DNA of 64,000 nucleotides, from NCBI RefSeq assembly GCF_963920485.1, contig NZ_OY986431.1:558001-622000 (forward strand). The letters run 5' to 3'. This stretch comes from Cyanobium usitatum str. Tous (lineage in GTDB: Bacteria; Cyanobacteriota; Cyanobacteriia; PCC-6307; Cyanobiaceae). Numbering within the stretch: the first letter of the stretch is position 1; every line of letters starts with the position of its first letter. Positions 10,345 to 19,800 of this stretch are shown piece after piece. Under the pieces are notes generated by a model. It made no database searches. It worked only from the letters and a program-made list of their open reading frames with translations, and was not told where the DNA came from. A program made the translations under genes and the position numbers.

Positions 10345-11081
10345 GGCTGGCCTGGGCTTGGCCGCGTCAGCAGCTTGAAGTAGCCCCAACGCGCCAGGGT
10401 GCTTAGGGGCATCAACACGTAGGTGAGGGGGTTTGGGGTCACGATGATCAGGCTGAGCCCTAACCGGGCCTGGGCGAGCACCTGATTGGCCACGAATCCC
10501 GGCCCCATTACCCCGATTGGGTTGAGGCTGGAGCGGAAGGGCCCCAGCACCAGCCGGCGGATGCGCAGGGGCCCGTTGGCACCAGAGAGATCCAGGGCCC
10601 GCAGGCTCACCAAACTGCCTAGCAGCCGTTTGCTCAATTCATAGAGGGGGCTGAGGGCGGGCTGGATCTCCGCCTCCGAGGTGTTGATCCACACCTCTGG
10701 CTTGGGCCGCTCTGGGCGGGGGCTTTGTTGCACCACCTCGGCAAACAGCTCCATCAGTCGCCAGCTGCTCAGGGCATTCACCTCCAGGGCAAGCGCCGTG
10801 GCTGAGCGGCTGCGGCGCTGTAGCTGGTTGATGCCGTGGTTGAGCACCAGGATGTCTACCCGCTCCAGCAGCCCCCGCAGCTCCTGCTCCTGGCCGCATT
10901 GCCAGCAGACCTGCTCTAGGGGAATTGCTGTGCCAGCAGGATCCAGCAGCAGCAGGGGTTCGCTGCTGCTGGTGAGGGCTACCAGCGAGGCGCCCTGCTG
11001 GGCTAGTTCCTGGAGCAGGGCCCGGCCCAGGCTGCCGCTCGCACCGGTAATCGCGATCCGGCATCCATCAAAATTGGTCAT
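10341..11081 (-). CDS. Short-chain dehydrogenase/reductase family protein
   Basis: A 246-residue Rossmann-fold protein. The N-terminus [22 protein letters not shown] carries the TGASGxxG dinucleotide-binding motif, [11 protein letters not shown] is the NHG equivalent of the SDR NNAG motif, and [13 protein letters not shown] supplies a YxxSK active-site pair. Later residues are hydrophobic and may contact the membrane (WGYFKLL near the end). The substrate is unknown. It ends tail-to-tail with map and shares the interval before 11161 with the divergent small gene. Confidence 0.82.
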   Translation of the reverse strand: MTNFDGCRIAITGASGSLGRALLQELAQQGASLVALTSSSEPLLLLDPAGTAIPLEQVCWQCGQEQELRGLLERVDILVLNHGINQLQRRSRSATALALEVNALSSWRLMELFAEVVQQSPRPERPKPEVWINTSEAEIQPALSPLYELSKRLLGSLVSLRALDLSGANGPLRIRRLVLGPFRSSLNPIGVMGPGFVANQVLAQARLGLSLIIVTPNPLTYVLMPLSTLARWGYFKLLTRPSPGQP

Positions 11082-11160
11082 CTGCCTCGCACAAACGGCG
11101 GCTGACGCGTCAGCATGGTCGCAAATAGTTGACGGATACGCCGCCTTAATGCCCACTGGC

Positions 11161-11538
11161 ATGATCCCCGATTCTGTTGCCCCCCTAGTGCCCCTATTTG
11201 CTCCCTACTGCGGGGGGTTGGGGAGGCCTATGCCTTTGGAAGGTGCCTTGGCGATCCTGCTAGCGGGCGATTGGACAGGTAAGCGCTTGCTGCAGGGGGG
11301 GCGTAGCCACATGTTGCGGTTGAGCTGGAGTGGTGAGACGGCACCCCAGGAAATTCTCCACTGCGATTTGATTTTTCCCGATTTACCAGAGGTGCAGTAC
11401 AGCTTTGAGCTGCCCTGCTACCAGCTGGTCCAGTGGTTGATGGATCGGGAAGGGGAGCAGTTGCCTGCGAGTTTCTGGCAATGGCTGCTGCTGGGTCAGC
11501 CGCCCCTTGCTACCGAAGCAGTGGGCAGCGCCGCCTAA
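11161..11538 (+). CDS. Conserved cyanobacterial hypothetical protein
   Basis: A 125-residue soluble protein (MIPDSVAPLVPLFAPYCGGLGRP) with repeated Trp and Leu positions and a conserved-looking FELPCYQLVQWLMDREGEQLP segment. There is no signal peptide. An in-frame ATG 12 nt upstream (11149) is an alternative start. It lies 36 nt before the BioD-like/DRTGG gene on the same strand and may be co-transcribed with it. I do not recognise a domain, so no function is given. Confidence 0.7.
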   Translation: MIPDSVAPLVPLFAPYCGGLGRPMPLEGALAILLAGDWTGKRLLQGGRSHMLRLSWSGETAPQEILHCDLIFPDLPEVQYSFELPCYQLVQWLMDREGEQLPASFWQWLLLGQPPLATEAVGSAA

Positions 11539-11574
11539 ATTTCGCTTCAAGACACCCCCCAGCGAGGTTGACCG

Positions 11575-12672
11575 ATGGCCCCCACCTTGCTGATCGGCTC
11601 CTGCGAATCCTTCAGTGGTAAATCGGCGGTGGTGCTTGGCCTGGCCCGCCAGCTGGCTCGCCAGGGAGTGCCGGTGCGTTTTGGCAAGCCCCTGGCCACC
11701 AGCCTCGATAGCCCGGCGGATGCTGCCAGCCAGGCGCCTCTGCTGGATGCGGATGTGCGTTTCATCGGCGCCACCCTGGGGCTTCCGGAAGCCAATCTGA
11801 TTCCCTCGCTGCACGTGCTCGATCCGCTCACGGCAGAGCGGCGGCTACTGCAGGGTGACTTGGATCCCGGCTCGGGTTTTGAGCAGCTGCGTCAGCAGCT
11901 GGCCGCCGCCAGCGACGGGCTCACCCTGCTGGAAGCCGCCGGCAGCTTGCATGAGGGATTGCTTTACGGCCTCAGCCTGGCCCAGCTGGCCCGGGGCTTG
12001 GGGGCATCGGTGTTGCTGGTGCATCCCTGGATCGATAGCTGCAGCATCGACCCGCTCCTGGCGGCTAAGGCTGAGTTGGGTGAGCATCTGGCGGGGGTGG
12101 TGCTCAATGCCGTCAAGCCGGGGCTTGTGGCCCAGCTAAGCGCCGAGGTAGTACCTGCCTTGGAGCGACTTGGTTTGCCCGTGCTTGGCGTCATGCCCCA
12201 AAGCCCGCTGCTGCGCAGTGTCACGGTGGAGGAGCTGGCCCTGCGGCTCGGTGCCCAGGTGCTGTGCTGCCCGGAACGGCTCGATCTCCTGGTGGAAACC
12301 CTCTCGATTGGCGCCATGAACGTCAACTCGGCAATGGAGTTTTTCCGGCGCCGCCGCAACATGGCTGTGGTGACTGGCGCTGATCGCACTGATATTCAGC
12401 TGGCAGCCCTGGAGGCCTCAACCCAGTGCCTGATTCTCACGGGCGCTGGAGACCCGCTGCCCCAGCTGCTCAACCGGGCCGAGGAGCTCGAAGTGCCCCT
12501 GCTCAAGGTGGAGCACGACACCCTCACTACGGTGGAAGTGATTGAGCAGGCCTTTGGTCATGTGCGTCTGCACGAAGTGGTGAAGGCAAGCTTTGCCTTC
12601 CGGCTGGTGGAAGAGCATTGCAATTTCGAGCGCCTGTTTGCTCGGTTGCAGTTGCCCGCGTTAATGAAATAA
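11575..12672 (+). CDS. BioD-like P-loop / DRTGG-domain protein (phosphotransacetylase-family N-terminus)
   Basis: A 365-residue protein with two parts. Residues 1 to ~215 resemble the P-loop dethiobiotin-synthetase-like fold found at the N-terminus of large phosphotransacetylases (LLIGSCESFSGKSAVVLGLARQL as a modified Walker A; GVVLNAVKP; VLGVMPQSPLLRSVTVEELA). Residues ~220 to 330 resemble a DRTGG domain (RRRRNMAVVTGADRTDIQLAALE; CLILTGAGDPLPQLLNRAEE). No acetyltransferase domain follows, so it is probably a regulatory or nucleotide-sensing protein. The ligand is unknown. Confidence 0.82.
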   Translation: MAPTLLIGSCESFSGKSAVVLGLARQLARQGVPVRFGKPLATSLDSPADAASQAPLLDADVRFIGATLGLPEANLIPSLHVLDPLTAERRLLQGDLDPGSGFEQLRQQLAAASDGLTLLEAAGSLHEGLLYGLSLAQLARGLGASVLLVHPWIDSCSIDPLLAAKAELGEHLAGVVLNAVKPGLVAQLSAEVVPALERLGLPVLGVMPQSPLLRSVTVEELALRLGAQVLCCPERLDLLVETLSIGAMNVNSAMEFFRRRRNMAVVTGADRTDIQLAALEASTQCLILTGAGDPLPQLLNRAEELEVPLLKVEHDTLTTVEVIEQAFGHVRLHEVVKASFAFRLVEEHCNFERLFARLQLPALMK

Positions 12673-12708
12673 CGCTGCTAGTTTCAAAGGACTGGCAGCT
12701 GGCTACTG

Positions 12709-13221
12709 GTGTCGCGGTCCCTTGATCTTCCGTCGATTGATCGTATCGACACCCTGGCCCAGGAACTGGCGATGCTCCAGGACCGCAGCAAGCGTCGAAT
12801 TGCAATTTTGGGTAGTCGCCATGTGCCCGTGGTTTCGATCCATCTGGTCGAATTAGTGGCCCGCTCCCTGGCCCAGGAGGGTCACAATCTGATCACCTCT
12901 GGATCCCAGGGCGTTAACGCGGCGGTGATTCGCAGCGTGCTGGAGATTGATCCGGCCAGGCTCACCGTGCTTTTGCCCCAGAGCCTTGATCGCCAACCCG
13001 GAGAGTCTCGCGATCAATTGGAGCGGGTGCTGCATCTGGTGGAGAAGCCAGAGCACGATGATCTGCCCCTGCCGATGGCAAGCAGCCTCTGCAACCAAGA
13101 CATCATCAGTCGTTGCGATCAGCTGATTTGTTACGCCTTCCACGACAGTGAAACCCTGCTAGCCAGCTGCCGGGTCGCGGAGGACATGGGCAAGGTTGTC
13201 AGCGTGATGTTCTTTGACTGA
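12709..13221 (+). CDS. DprA/LOG-like nucleotide-binding protein (cyanobacterial 'DNA recombination-mediator protein A' family)
   Basis: A 170-residue Rossmann-like protein starting at GTG 12709. Features are RRIAILGSRHVPVVSIHLVE, LITSGSQGVNAAVIRSV (a GSxxG loop) and LICYAFHDSETLLASCRVAEDMGKVV, which resemble the SMF/DprA and LOG superfamily. The name used for this family in cyanobacteria implies recombination mediation, but a lone Rossmann domain without the DprA winged helix could equally bind or hydrolyse a nucleotide. It ends in an inverted repeat that includes its own stop codon. Confidence 0.72.
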   Translation: MSRSLDLPSIDRIDTLAQELAMLQDRSKRRIAILGSRHVPVVSIHLVELVARSLAQEGHNLITSGSQGVNAAVIRSVLEIDPARLTVLLPQSLDRQPGESRDQLERVLHLVEKPEHDDLPLPMASSLCNQDIISRCDQLICYAFHDSETLLASCRVAEDMGKVVSVMFFD

Positions 13222-13245
13222 ACTTCTCAGCTGAGAAGCTCAGTC
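13216..13245. terminator. Bidirectional terminator-like inverted repeat
   Basis: A 30-bp inverted repeat with one mismatched pair: GACTGA-A-CTTCTCAG then CTGAGAAG-C-TCAGTC, centred at 13230/13231. The left arm includes the TGA stop of the plus-strand gene. The right arm ends 8 nt before the stop of the convergent minus-strand gene. Position between convergent genes fits a shared terminator, although no strong T-run follows on either side. Confidence 0.6.
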
Positions 13246-13252
13246 GGGCTAT

Positions 13253-13933
13253 TCAGGGACTGCCGAAGGCCACCTGGCAGGCCGCATTGAGCAACTGGGC
13301 TTCGGCAGCGATCGTGGGGGCGTAGCCGTTCAGCTCGCCATCGGCGCAGTCTGCATCCATGCTGTAGCTGCGGCCGTCACGGTCGACCACGAAGGTCACC
13401 ACGTGGTCGTTCGGTGCCTTCAGGGATCCGTAATCCAGCTGGTAAGTGCTGTTCGGCACCACGATCGTGGTTTGCTTCGCGTCGATGGCGGAGCTCACCG
13501 CTGCGTTGATCGTGGCGGCGGTGGCCAGGCCGGTGATGCCCCAGGCCGTGGTCCTGGGTCCCCACCATCCCCAGGAGGGAGCTCCCCCGTACCAGCCCCG
13601 TCCGTACCAGCCGTGCTTCCAGGGCCGGTGCCGCTGCCAGTCGTGGCGTGCCCAGCCGGGATGCTGCCGGCGATAGTCCACCGGACGGTTCCAGTGGTTG
13701 TGCTGCTCGTTGGGATTCCAGCGGCTGCTGTGCCAGCGGTTGGAATCGCGCTTCCAGTAATCCGGGTTCTTGGTGCCATGGTTGCTGGCCCCGTGGGACG
13801 GATTGGCCGCCGCGGAGAGCGTCAGCAGGGGCGTTGTGGCCAATGCCAGCAAGGCTGTTGTTGTGACCAGGGCCATGCCGCTGCTCCTCCAGCGCCCTGA
13901 AGTCCTTCCGCTCCGTCCAACCCCTCGGCTCAT
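13253..13933 (-). CDS. Secreted Trp/Gly/His-rich protein, paralogue of the protein at 53472-54413
   Basis: A 226-residue exported protein. A basic N-terminus (MSRGVGRSGRTSGRWR) precedes a hydrophobic signal segment ending near LSAAA. The middle (residues ~50-110) is rich in Trp, His, Arg and Asn. A WGWWGPRTTAWG patch leads into a hydrophobic stretch GLATAATINAAV and a C-terminal domain with TIVVPNSTYQLDYG and two cysteines in DADCADGELNG and LLNAACQVAFGSP. The same C-terminal architecture recurs at 53.5 kb. The MSR start was chosen because the paralogue begins MSRAL. Function unknown. Confidence 0.8.
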   Translation of the reverse strand: MSRGVGRSGRTSGRWRSSGMALVTTTALLALATTPLLTLSAAANPSHGASNHGTKNPDYWKRDSNRWHSSRWNPNEQHNHWNRPVDYRRQHPGWARHDWQRHRPWKHGWYGRGWYGGAPSWGWWGPRTTAWGITGLATAATINAAVSSAIDAKQTTIVVPNSTYQLDYGSLKAPNDHVVTFVVDRDGRSYSMDADCADGELNGYAPTIAAEAQLLNAACQVAFGSP

Positions 13934-13983
13934 CGGTGGTGGCTGCAATCCAGCACCCGGTTTAGGTCAGGGGCCTGCCGTTG

Positions 13984-14406
13984 TCATCCGATCAGGGCCC
14001 GCAGCCCCTCCACGTAGAGGACGCCTGTGCAGGTGAGGCCCCCGGCCCAGCACAGTCCCCGCAGGGGTGGAACGTTGCCCACGTAGGCACTGATGTAGGC
14101 GAGACGCAGGGCCGGGTGAATCCAGGCGGCGGCTATGGCGATCGGGCTGGTCACCCCCGCCAGTAAGCACAGCAGGGCTGCCGGGGCATGCAGGGTGAAG
14201 GCTTCAAAGCAGTTTTGGTGGGCCCAGGCGGCCCGCTTGCCCCAGGCCGGCAGGCGATCAAACATTGCCCTGGGGGCGGCCAGATCGGGCATCTGGAAAT
14301 TGGCCTGGGAGCGGGCGGCGCCCAGGGGCACGATGCTGAACACCACCACGCCAGCTGCCAGTAGCAACGACCAGGCGAAAGGGGCGAGTTGGGGAGAGAT
14401 GGGCAT
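13984..14406 (-). CDS. MAPEG family membrane protein
   Basis: A 140-residue membrane protein with four predicted hydrophobic helices. The central WAHQNCFEAFTLHAPAALLC is the conserved N-x-x-E-x-F motif of MAPEG proteins (relatives of microsomal glutathione S-transferases), followed by IHPALRLAYISAYVGNVPPLRGLCW. The enzymatic activity of bacterial members is mostly unknown; glutathione-dependent membrane chemistry is possible. It lies 24 nt downstream of the glutaminase gene on the same strand. Confidence 0.85.
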   Translation of the reverse strand: MPISPQLAPFAWSLLLAAGVVVFSIVPLGAARSQANFQMPDLAAPRAMFDRLPAWGKRAAWAHQNCFEAFTLHAPAALLCLLAGVTSPIAIAAAWIHPALRLAYISAYVGNVPPLRGLCWAGGLTCTGVLYVEGLRALIG

Positions 14407-14430
14407 GGCCGCTGCACGCTGCGGTTCAGC

Positions 14431-16155
14431 CTAGGTTTCGCCCCGGTGGTGGGCACGCTCAAAGGCGTTGATTTCGAGCTGCACAACCCCTTCGTTGATT
14501 CCCAGCGCCCTGGCGATGGCGTGCAGTTGCTCCTGCTCTTGCGCTTCGATCATTCCATCGGCGCAGGCCACTTGAAAGGACGTTTCAAGGATGATCAGGC
14601 GGGCTTTGTCGTCAATGTGGTTGCGCTGCTCGGACAGTTCTGCGATCAAGCGCTCGAAGGGGGAGGTGGTGTGGGCGTGGGCGGGCTGCGGATCCGGGAG
14701 GCTGCGGGCCTTGGCTAGTGCTTCGAAGGCGCCGGGCTCGGCAGGGGTTTCCATCAGCTCTTGATAGATCCTTTCCATCACAGCCAGCTCGGAGGCCTCC
14801 AGCTCCCCATCGGCGAGGCTGATGTCCACGATGCAGTGAAGGATCAGATCCCGCACAAGCAGCGCTTTGGTGTCGCCATACAAGATTCCCCAGCGCAGAT
14901 CGGAGAGGTCCTGGTGCTTGCGTTGGCGGGAAGCTCGCGGGTCGCGCTTGCCGCCGGAGTGGCCTCCCGAGAGGTTGTCGTACATGTGCAGGTGGAAGCG
15001 CTCCCCCAGTTCCTTGCAGAGGGCAATGCCCCGCACTGAATTGCCGTAGGAATCGAGCCGTGGTGAGAAGGTGGCCAGGCCGAGCAGGTTGGGAGCCACC
15101 ACCAGGACCGATCCAGCCACCCCCGATTTGGCCGGCAGCCCCACCTCCAGAGTGAACACGCCGGCGTTGTCGTACAGGCCCGAGGTCTGCATGATCGCCA
15201 GGGTGCGCTTCACGATCTCAGTGGAGAGCACCTGGCGTCCCGTGATCGGGCAGACGCCCCCATTGGCCAGGGTGGCGGCTGCCACCGACAGCATCCGGGC
15301 GGTCATCTCGATGCTGCAACAGGAGAAGTAGACATCCAGCATCTTCTGGAGATCCACGCCCCGGGGCAGGCCGATGCCGCCCTGCAGCAGATAGGCGATG
15401 GCGAAGTTCGTATTGGCCGTGGCCCGCTCCGATTCCATCGTGATTTCGCTGAAGCGCACTGGTCCACAGTGGCCGCACAGCTCAGCCCACAACTCCATCA
15501 GCTGGCCTGTGATCTCCCTGGCATCGCTCTCGGGAAACCCGGAGGTCACCAGGCCGGCCATCATGATCGCGCCGGCATTCACGTTCGGGTTAAAGGGCCT
15601 TCGGTCAGCCAGCAGGCTGAGGTCATTGAAGGGAAGGCCGGAGGGTTCAACCCCCACGTGCCGGTGGGTGAACTCGGGGCCTTCCCGGCTAAGGGCGTAG
15701 GCGTAGGTGATCGGTTTCGATACCGACTGGATCGAGTGGTGCACATCCACATCGCCGAGGGCCAGGCGCTGTCCATCTACAGAACAGATCGCTACACCCC
15801 AGAGCTCGGGGTCTGCATCCCTCAGGATTGGAATGTAATCGGCGTTGGCGCCACCGCGGTTGGCTGACACCCGGTGGAAGAGGTAGTCAATGTCCTGGAG
15901 GAAGTCCTGCCATTCCGGAATAACCAGATGCTGGTGGAGTGCGCGCGACACCATCAGCAGCTCGGGACCCACCAGGGCGGAGAAGGCCTCGAGGCTCAGG
16001 GGGCCATCGCCGAGCCTGTTGAGCTGTTGAAAGGTTTGCGCTAGCCGGCCGTCGTCGGCCTGCAAGCCACTGGCCAGCAGGTGATGGCGCAGGCTGGCGG
16101 TGGATACGGCGCCGTCGCGTGCGGCCCTCGCGTAGAGCGCTTGCATGCGGTCCAT
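14431..16155 (-). CDS. glsA: Glutaminase with C-terminal TerB-like domain
   Basis: Hydrolyses glutamine to glutamate and ammonia. The 574-residue protein is much longer than the ~310-residue core enzyme. Residues ~1-75 resemble an EF-hand-like helical extension (LGDGPLSLEAFSALVG). The glutaminase domain spans ~80-395 with the SxxK pair at S144-K147 (HSIQSVSKPITY), plus NPNVNAGAIMMAGL and ESERATANTNFAIAYLL. Residues ~430-565 contain two acidic repeats (ADGELEASELAVM, ADGMIEAQEQEQL) typical of TerB-like domains. It is divergent from the YajQ gene. Confidence 0.9.
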   Translation of the reverse strand: MDRMQALYARAARDGAVSTASLRHHLLASGLQADDGRLAQTFQQLNRLGDGPLSLEAFSALVGPELLMVSRALHQHLVIPEWQDFLQDIDYLFHRVSANRGGANADYIPILRDADPELWGVAICSVDGQRLALGDVDVHHSIQSVSKPITYAYALSREGPEFTHRHVGVEPSGLPFNDLSLLADRRPFNPNVNAGAIMMAGLVTSGFPESDAREITGQLMELWAELCGHCGPVRFSEITMESERATANTNFAIAYLLQGGIGLPRGVDLQKMLDVYFSCCSIEMTARMLSVAAATLANGGVCPITGRQVLSTEIVKRTLAIMQTSGLYDNAGVFTLEVGLPAKSGVAGSVLVVAPNLLGLATFSPRLDSYGNSVRGIALCKELGERFHLHMYDNLSGGHSGGKRDPRASRQRKHQDLSDLRWGILYGDTKALLVRDLILHCIVDISLADGELEASELAVMERIYQELMETPAEPGAFEALAKARSLPDPQPAHAHTTSPFERLIAELSEQRNHIDDKARLIILETSFQVACADGMIEAQEQEQLHAIARALGINEGVVQLEINAFERAHHRGET

Positions 16156-16356
16156 GGAGCACTCGCGGCTTTTCGGCCACAGTGATCACCCTCCCCCATG
16201 GCAACAGGTAGCGGTTGCTACCAAGCCAGGGTGCTCGGGGCTTGTGCTTCGAATTGCCGGCGGTGCTGGCCGAGCCTGCTGGCCAGGGGAGTGCCGAGTC
16301 GGAGGTTCTTTTCTAGGCTCCTGAAACGATTGTGCTGATTCTCAGCTCCCGTTCCG

Positions 16357-16848
16357 ATGGCCGACACCTATTCCTTCGATGTGGTGAGCGATTTCGATCG
16401 CCAGGAGCTCGTCAACACCATCGATCAGGTGCGCCGCGACGTGGGCACCCGCTACGACCTCAAGGATTCCAACACCGAAATCGAGGTGGAGGAGACGAGC
16501 CTCACCATCACCACCGCCAGCGACATGACCCTCCAGGCCGTGGAGGACGTGTTGCGCCAGAAGGCAACCAAGCGCAACCTCTCGCTGAAGATTTTTGACT
16601 TTCAGAGCCCCGAACCCGTGGGGGGTAACCGGGTCAAGCAGGTGGTGAAACTGCGCAAAGGGTTGAGCTCTGAGCTGGCCAAGCAGCTCAGCAAAACCGT
16701 GCGCGACGAGCTCAAGAAGGTGACCGTTTCGATCCAGGGCGAAAGCCTTCGGATCACCGGCAAAAACAAGGACGACCTTCAGCAGGCGATCAACCTGCTC
16801 AAGGCCCAGGACGTGGAAGTGCCTTTGCAGTTTGAGAACTACCGCTGA
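16357..16848 (+). CDS. YajQ family nucleotide-binding protein
   Basis: A 163-residue YajQ/UPF0234 protein. The family signature is clear: MADTYSFDVVSDFDRQELVNTIDQ, then VGTRYDLKDSNTEIE, a central KIFDFQSPEPVGGNRVKQVVKLRKG, and a C-terminal VTVSIQGESLRITGKNKDDLQ. Members have two ferredoxin-like halves; some bind cyclic di-GMP and act as regulators. It ends 4 nt before the GTG proposed for the 5-oxoprolinase gene, so read-through is likely. Confidence 0.92.
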   Translation: MADTYSFDVVSDFDRQELVNTIDQVRRDVGTRYDLKDSNTEIEVEETSLTITTASDMTLQAVEDVLRQKATKRNLSLKIFDFQSPEPVGGNRVKQVVKLRKGLSSELAKQLSKTVRDELKKVTVSIQGESLRITGKNKDDLQQAINLLKAQDVEVPLQFENYR

Positions 16849-16852
16849 GCCG

Positions 16853-19800
16853 GTGCAGCCGGTCTGTTCTGCCCCTGGTTGGCGGTTCTGGGTTGATCGG
16901 GGTGGCACCTTCACAGACGTGGTGGGCTGCAGCCCCGCCGGCGAGCTGCTGGTGCGCAAGGTGCTTTCGGTGCAGCCGGAGTGCCCGGGGGACCCGGCCG
17001 TGCGGGCGATAGCTGCCCTGCTGAGCCGGGAGCCCGGCGTTTTGGCCGGCAGCCCCCTGCCGCTGGGATTGGTACGGGAGGTGAGGCTCGGTACCACCGT
17101 GGCCACCAATGCCTTGCTCGAGCAGCGCGGCGCCGGGGTGGTGCTGCTGATCAACCGCGGCTTTGCCGACCTGCTCAGGATCGGCGACCTGCACCGCCCC
17201 GACCTCTTTGCCCTCGCCATTCAGCGGCCCAGCCCCTTGCGGGTGCGGGTTCTGGAGGTGGAGGGGCGCCTGGATGCGCAGGGATTCGAGCTTGCACCGC
17301 TCCAGTGGGGAGAGGATTTGCAGCAGCAGCTGCTGCAAGCCCAGGCCGACGGCTACAGCAGTTGCGCGGTGGCCCTGCTGCACAGCACCCGCAATTCCAG
17401 CCAGGAGCTGCAGCTGGAGCAGTGGCTCGCACCCCTGGGCTTCGAGGCCGTGGTGCTCTCCCATCGGCTCAGCAGCCAGCCCCGGCTGGTGCCGCGCGGC
17501 CAGACCGCCCTGGTGGAGGCGGCGGTGGCGCCGGTGCTGGGCCGCTACCTGCGCCAGGTGCAGCGGGCCTTGGGACCAGCAACCCGGCTGCGGGTGATGC
17601 GATCCAGTGGGGCTCTGGCAGCGCCTGAGCTGCTGCTGGCCAAAGACACGATCCTCTCGGGGCCGGCCGGAGGCATGGTGGGCGCCGTGGCAGTGGGCAG
17701 GAGGGCCCTTGCTGCCGCTGGGCTGCCGCCGCAGCCGATCGTTGGTTTCGACATGGGTGGCACCTCCACCGATGTGTTCCATTTCGATGATCGCTGCCTT
17801 TCAAACGCAGGCGGTGATCTGGCCTGGGAGCGCAGCCCTGCCACCGAGATCGCTGGGCTGGAGTTGAAAGCTCCGATGTTGCCGATTCACACCGTGGCTG
17901 CTGGCGGCGGCTCGGTGCTGCGCTTTGACGGCAGGCGGCTGCAGGTTGGGCCTGTTTCTGCAGGAGCTGATCCCGGTCCGGCGGCTTACCGCCGCGGCGG
18001 GCCGCTCACCATCACCGATGCCAACGTGCTGCTGGGCCGTCTGCCGCTTGCCGCCCTGCCAGCGGTGTTTGGCCCCAAGGGTGACCAACCCGCTGATGGG
18101 GAAGCGGTGCGGCGAGGGTTTGCGGAGCTGGCGCTTGAGATGGCCGAGGTGGCACCCGGGATCAGTCCGGAGCGGCTGGCGGCAGGGGCCCTGCAGATCG
18201 CCATTGAAACGATGGCGGAAGCCCTGCGCCGCATCTCGATCCAACGCGGCCACGACCTGCGCGAGGCCCTGTTGGTGAGCTACGGCGGGGCTGGCGGTCA
18301 GCATGCCTGCCGCCTGGCCGAGGTGCTGGCTGTGACGCGGGTGTTGCTCCACCCCTTGGCAGGGGTGCTTTCCGCCTATGGCCTCGGCATGGCCGAGCAG
18401 AGGCTGCTGCTGGAGTGCTCGCCGCGGTTGCCGCTGCGCCCCGACAGCCTGCCCCTGCTACGTCAGCGCTGCGCCGAGCTGGAGCAGCAGGGACTCGCCG
18501 ACCTGCGCCGGCTGGGGGATTTGGCCGAGGGGGCCACTGGCCGGATTGGGGTGCAGCTGGAGCTGCGGGCCGCCGGCAGTGAGCGGGGTCTGGAGGTGGC
18601 GTGGTTGCCAGACGAGCAAGGGGTGGAAGACCTGCAGCGAGCTTTTAGCGCCGCCCATCTGCAGCGCTTCGGCTATCGCCCGGTGGGCGAAGACTGGATC
18701 GTGGAGCGCCTGCTGGTGGAACTGGCTCCCCCGGCGCTGGTTGCAGAGCAGGTAGTGGTTCGAGGACAGGCTGTTGCTGCAGCCCCGCTTGCCCCAACCA
18801 CTCCTCTGTGGCTGGGCGAGGCGTCTGGCTGGCGGCCGGTGCCGCTGTGGCAGCGCTCCCAGCTGCAGCCCCAGCAAAGGCTCGCGGGGCCAGCCCTGAT
18901 TGTCGATGCGACCAGCACCACCGTGTTGGAGCCTGGCTGGCAAGCCCTGGTGCTAGCCGATGGAGCCCTGCTGTTGGAGCGGGAAGGCGCGGCGGCGGCC
19001 AGCAGCGGGGTTAGCCAGGCTGGTGATCAGGCTGTTGAACTTGTGGAGCAGGGGCCCGATCCCACCCTGCTTGAGCTTTACAACCACCGCTTTGCCGCCA
19101 TCGCCGAGCAGATGGGCGGGCGGCTGCAGCAGAGCGCCCGCTCGGTGAACATCCGCGAGCGGCTCGATTTCTCCTGCGCCCTCTTCGATGCTGCGGGTCA
19201 GCTGGTAGCCAATGCCCCCCATATCCCGGTGCACCTCGGTTCGATGGGCGACAGCGTGGTCAGCCTGCTTGCGGCCATCGCCCGGGGCGAGCGTCCCCCA
19301 TTGGCTTCTGGCGATGTGGTGCTCTCAAACAATCCCTACAACGGCGGCACCCATCTTCCAGACATCACCGCCATCACGCCGGTTTTTGTCCCTGGCTTGG
19401 GCGACTCCCAGGCTGGGGTCCCTTTGTTTTTTGTGGCCTGCCGCGGCCACCACGCCGATGTGGGCGGCATCACCCCTGGCTCGATGCCGGCCTTCAGTCG
19501 CAGCATTGACGATGAGGGCCTGCTACTCGACAACGTGCCCTTTTTGAGCAATGGCAACTTTGATGAGTCGCTGTGGCGGCAGCGATTAGCTGCCGGTAGC
19601 CATCCCGTGCGCAACCCCGACCAGTTGCTTGCCGATCTGCAGGCCCAGGCGGCGGCTAATCGGCTGGGTGTTCAGGAGCTGGGGCGCTTGATTGAGCGCC
19701 ATGGCCTCGAAGAGGTGCGGGCCTACATGGCCCACGGGCAAGCCCACGCTGCCGAGGCGGTGGGTCGGGCGCTGGCGCACCTCAGCAGCGGGTCTGCCCG

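Noticed and set aside
16207-16222. GGTAGC-GGTT-GCTACC hairpin between glsA and yajQ
   Set aside because: A short stem in a divergent promoter region; no T-run and no match to a riboswitch or operator that I can name.
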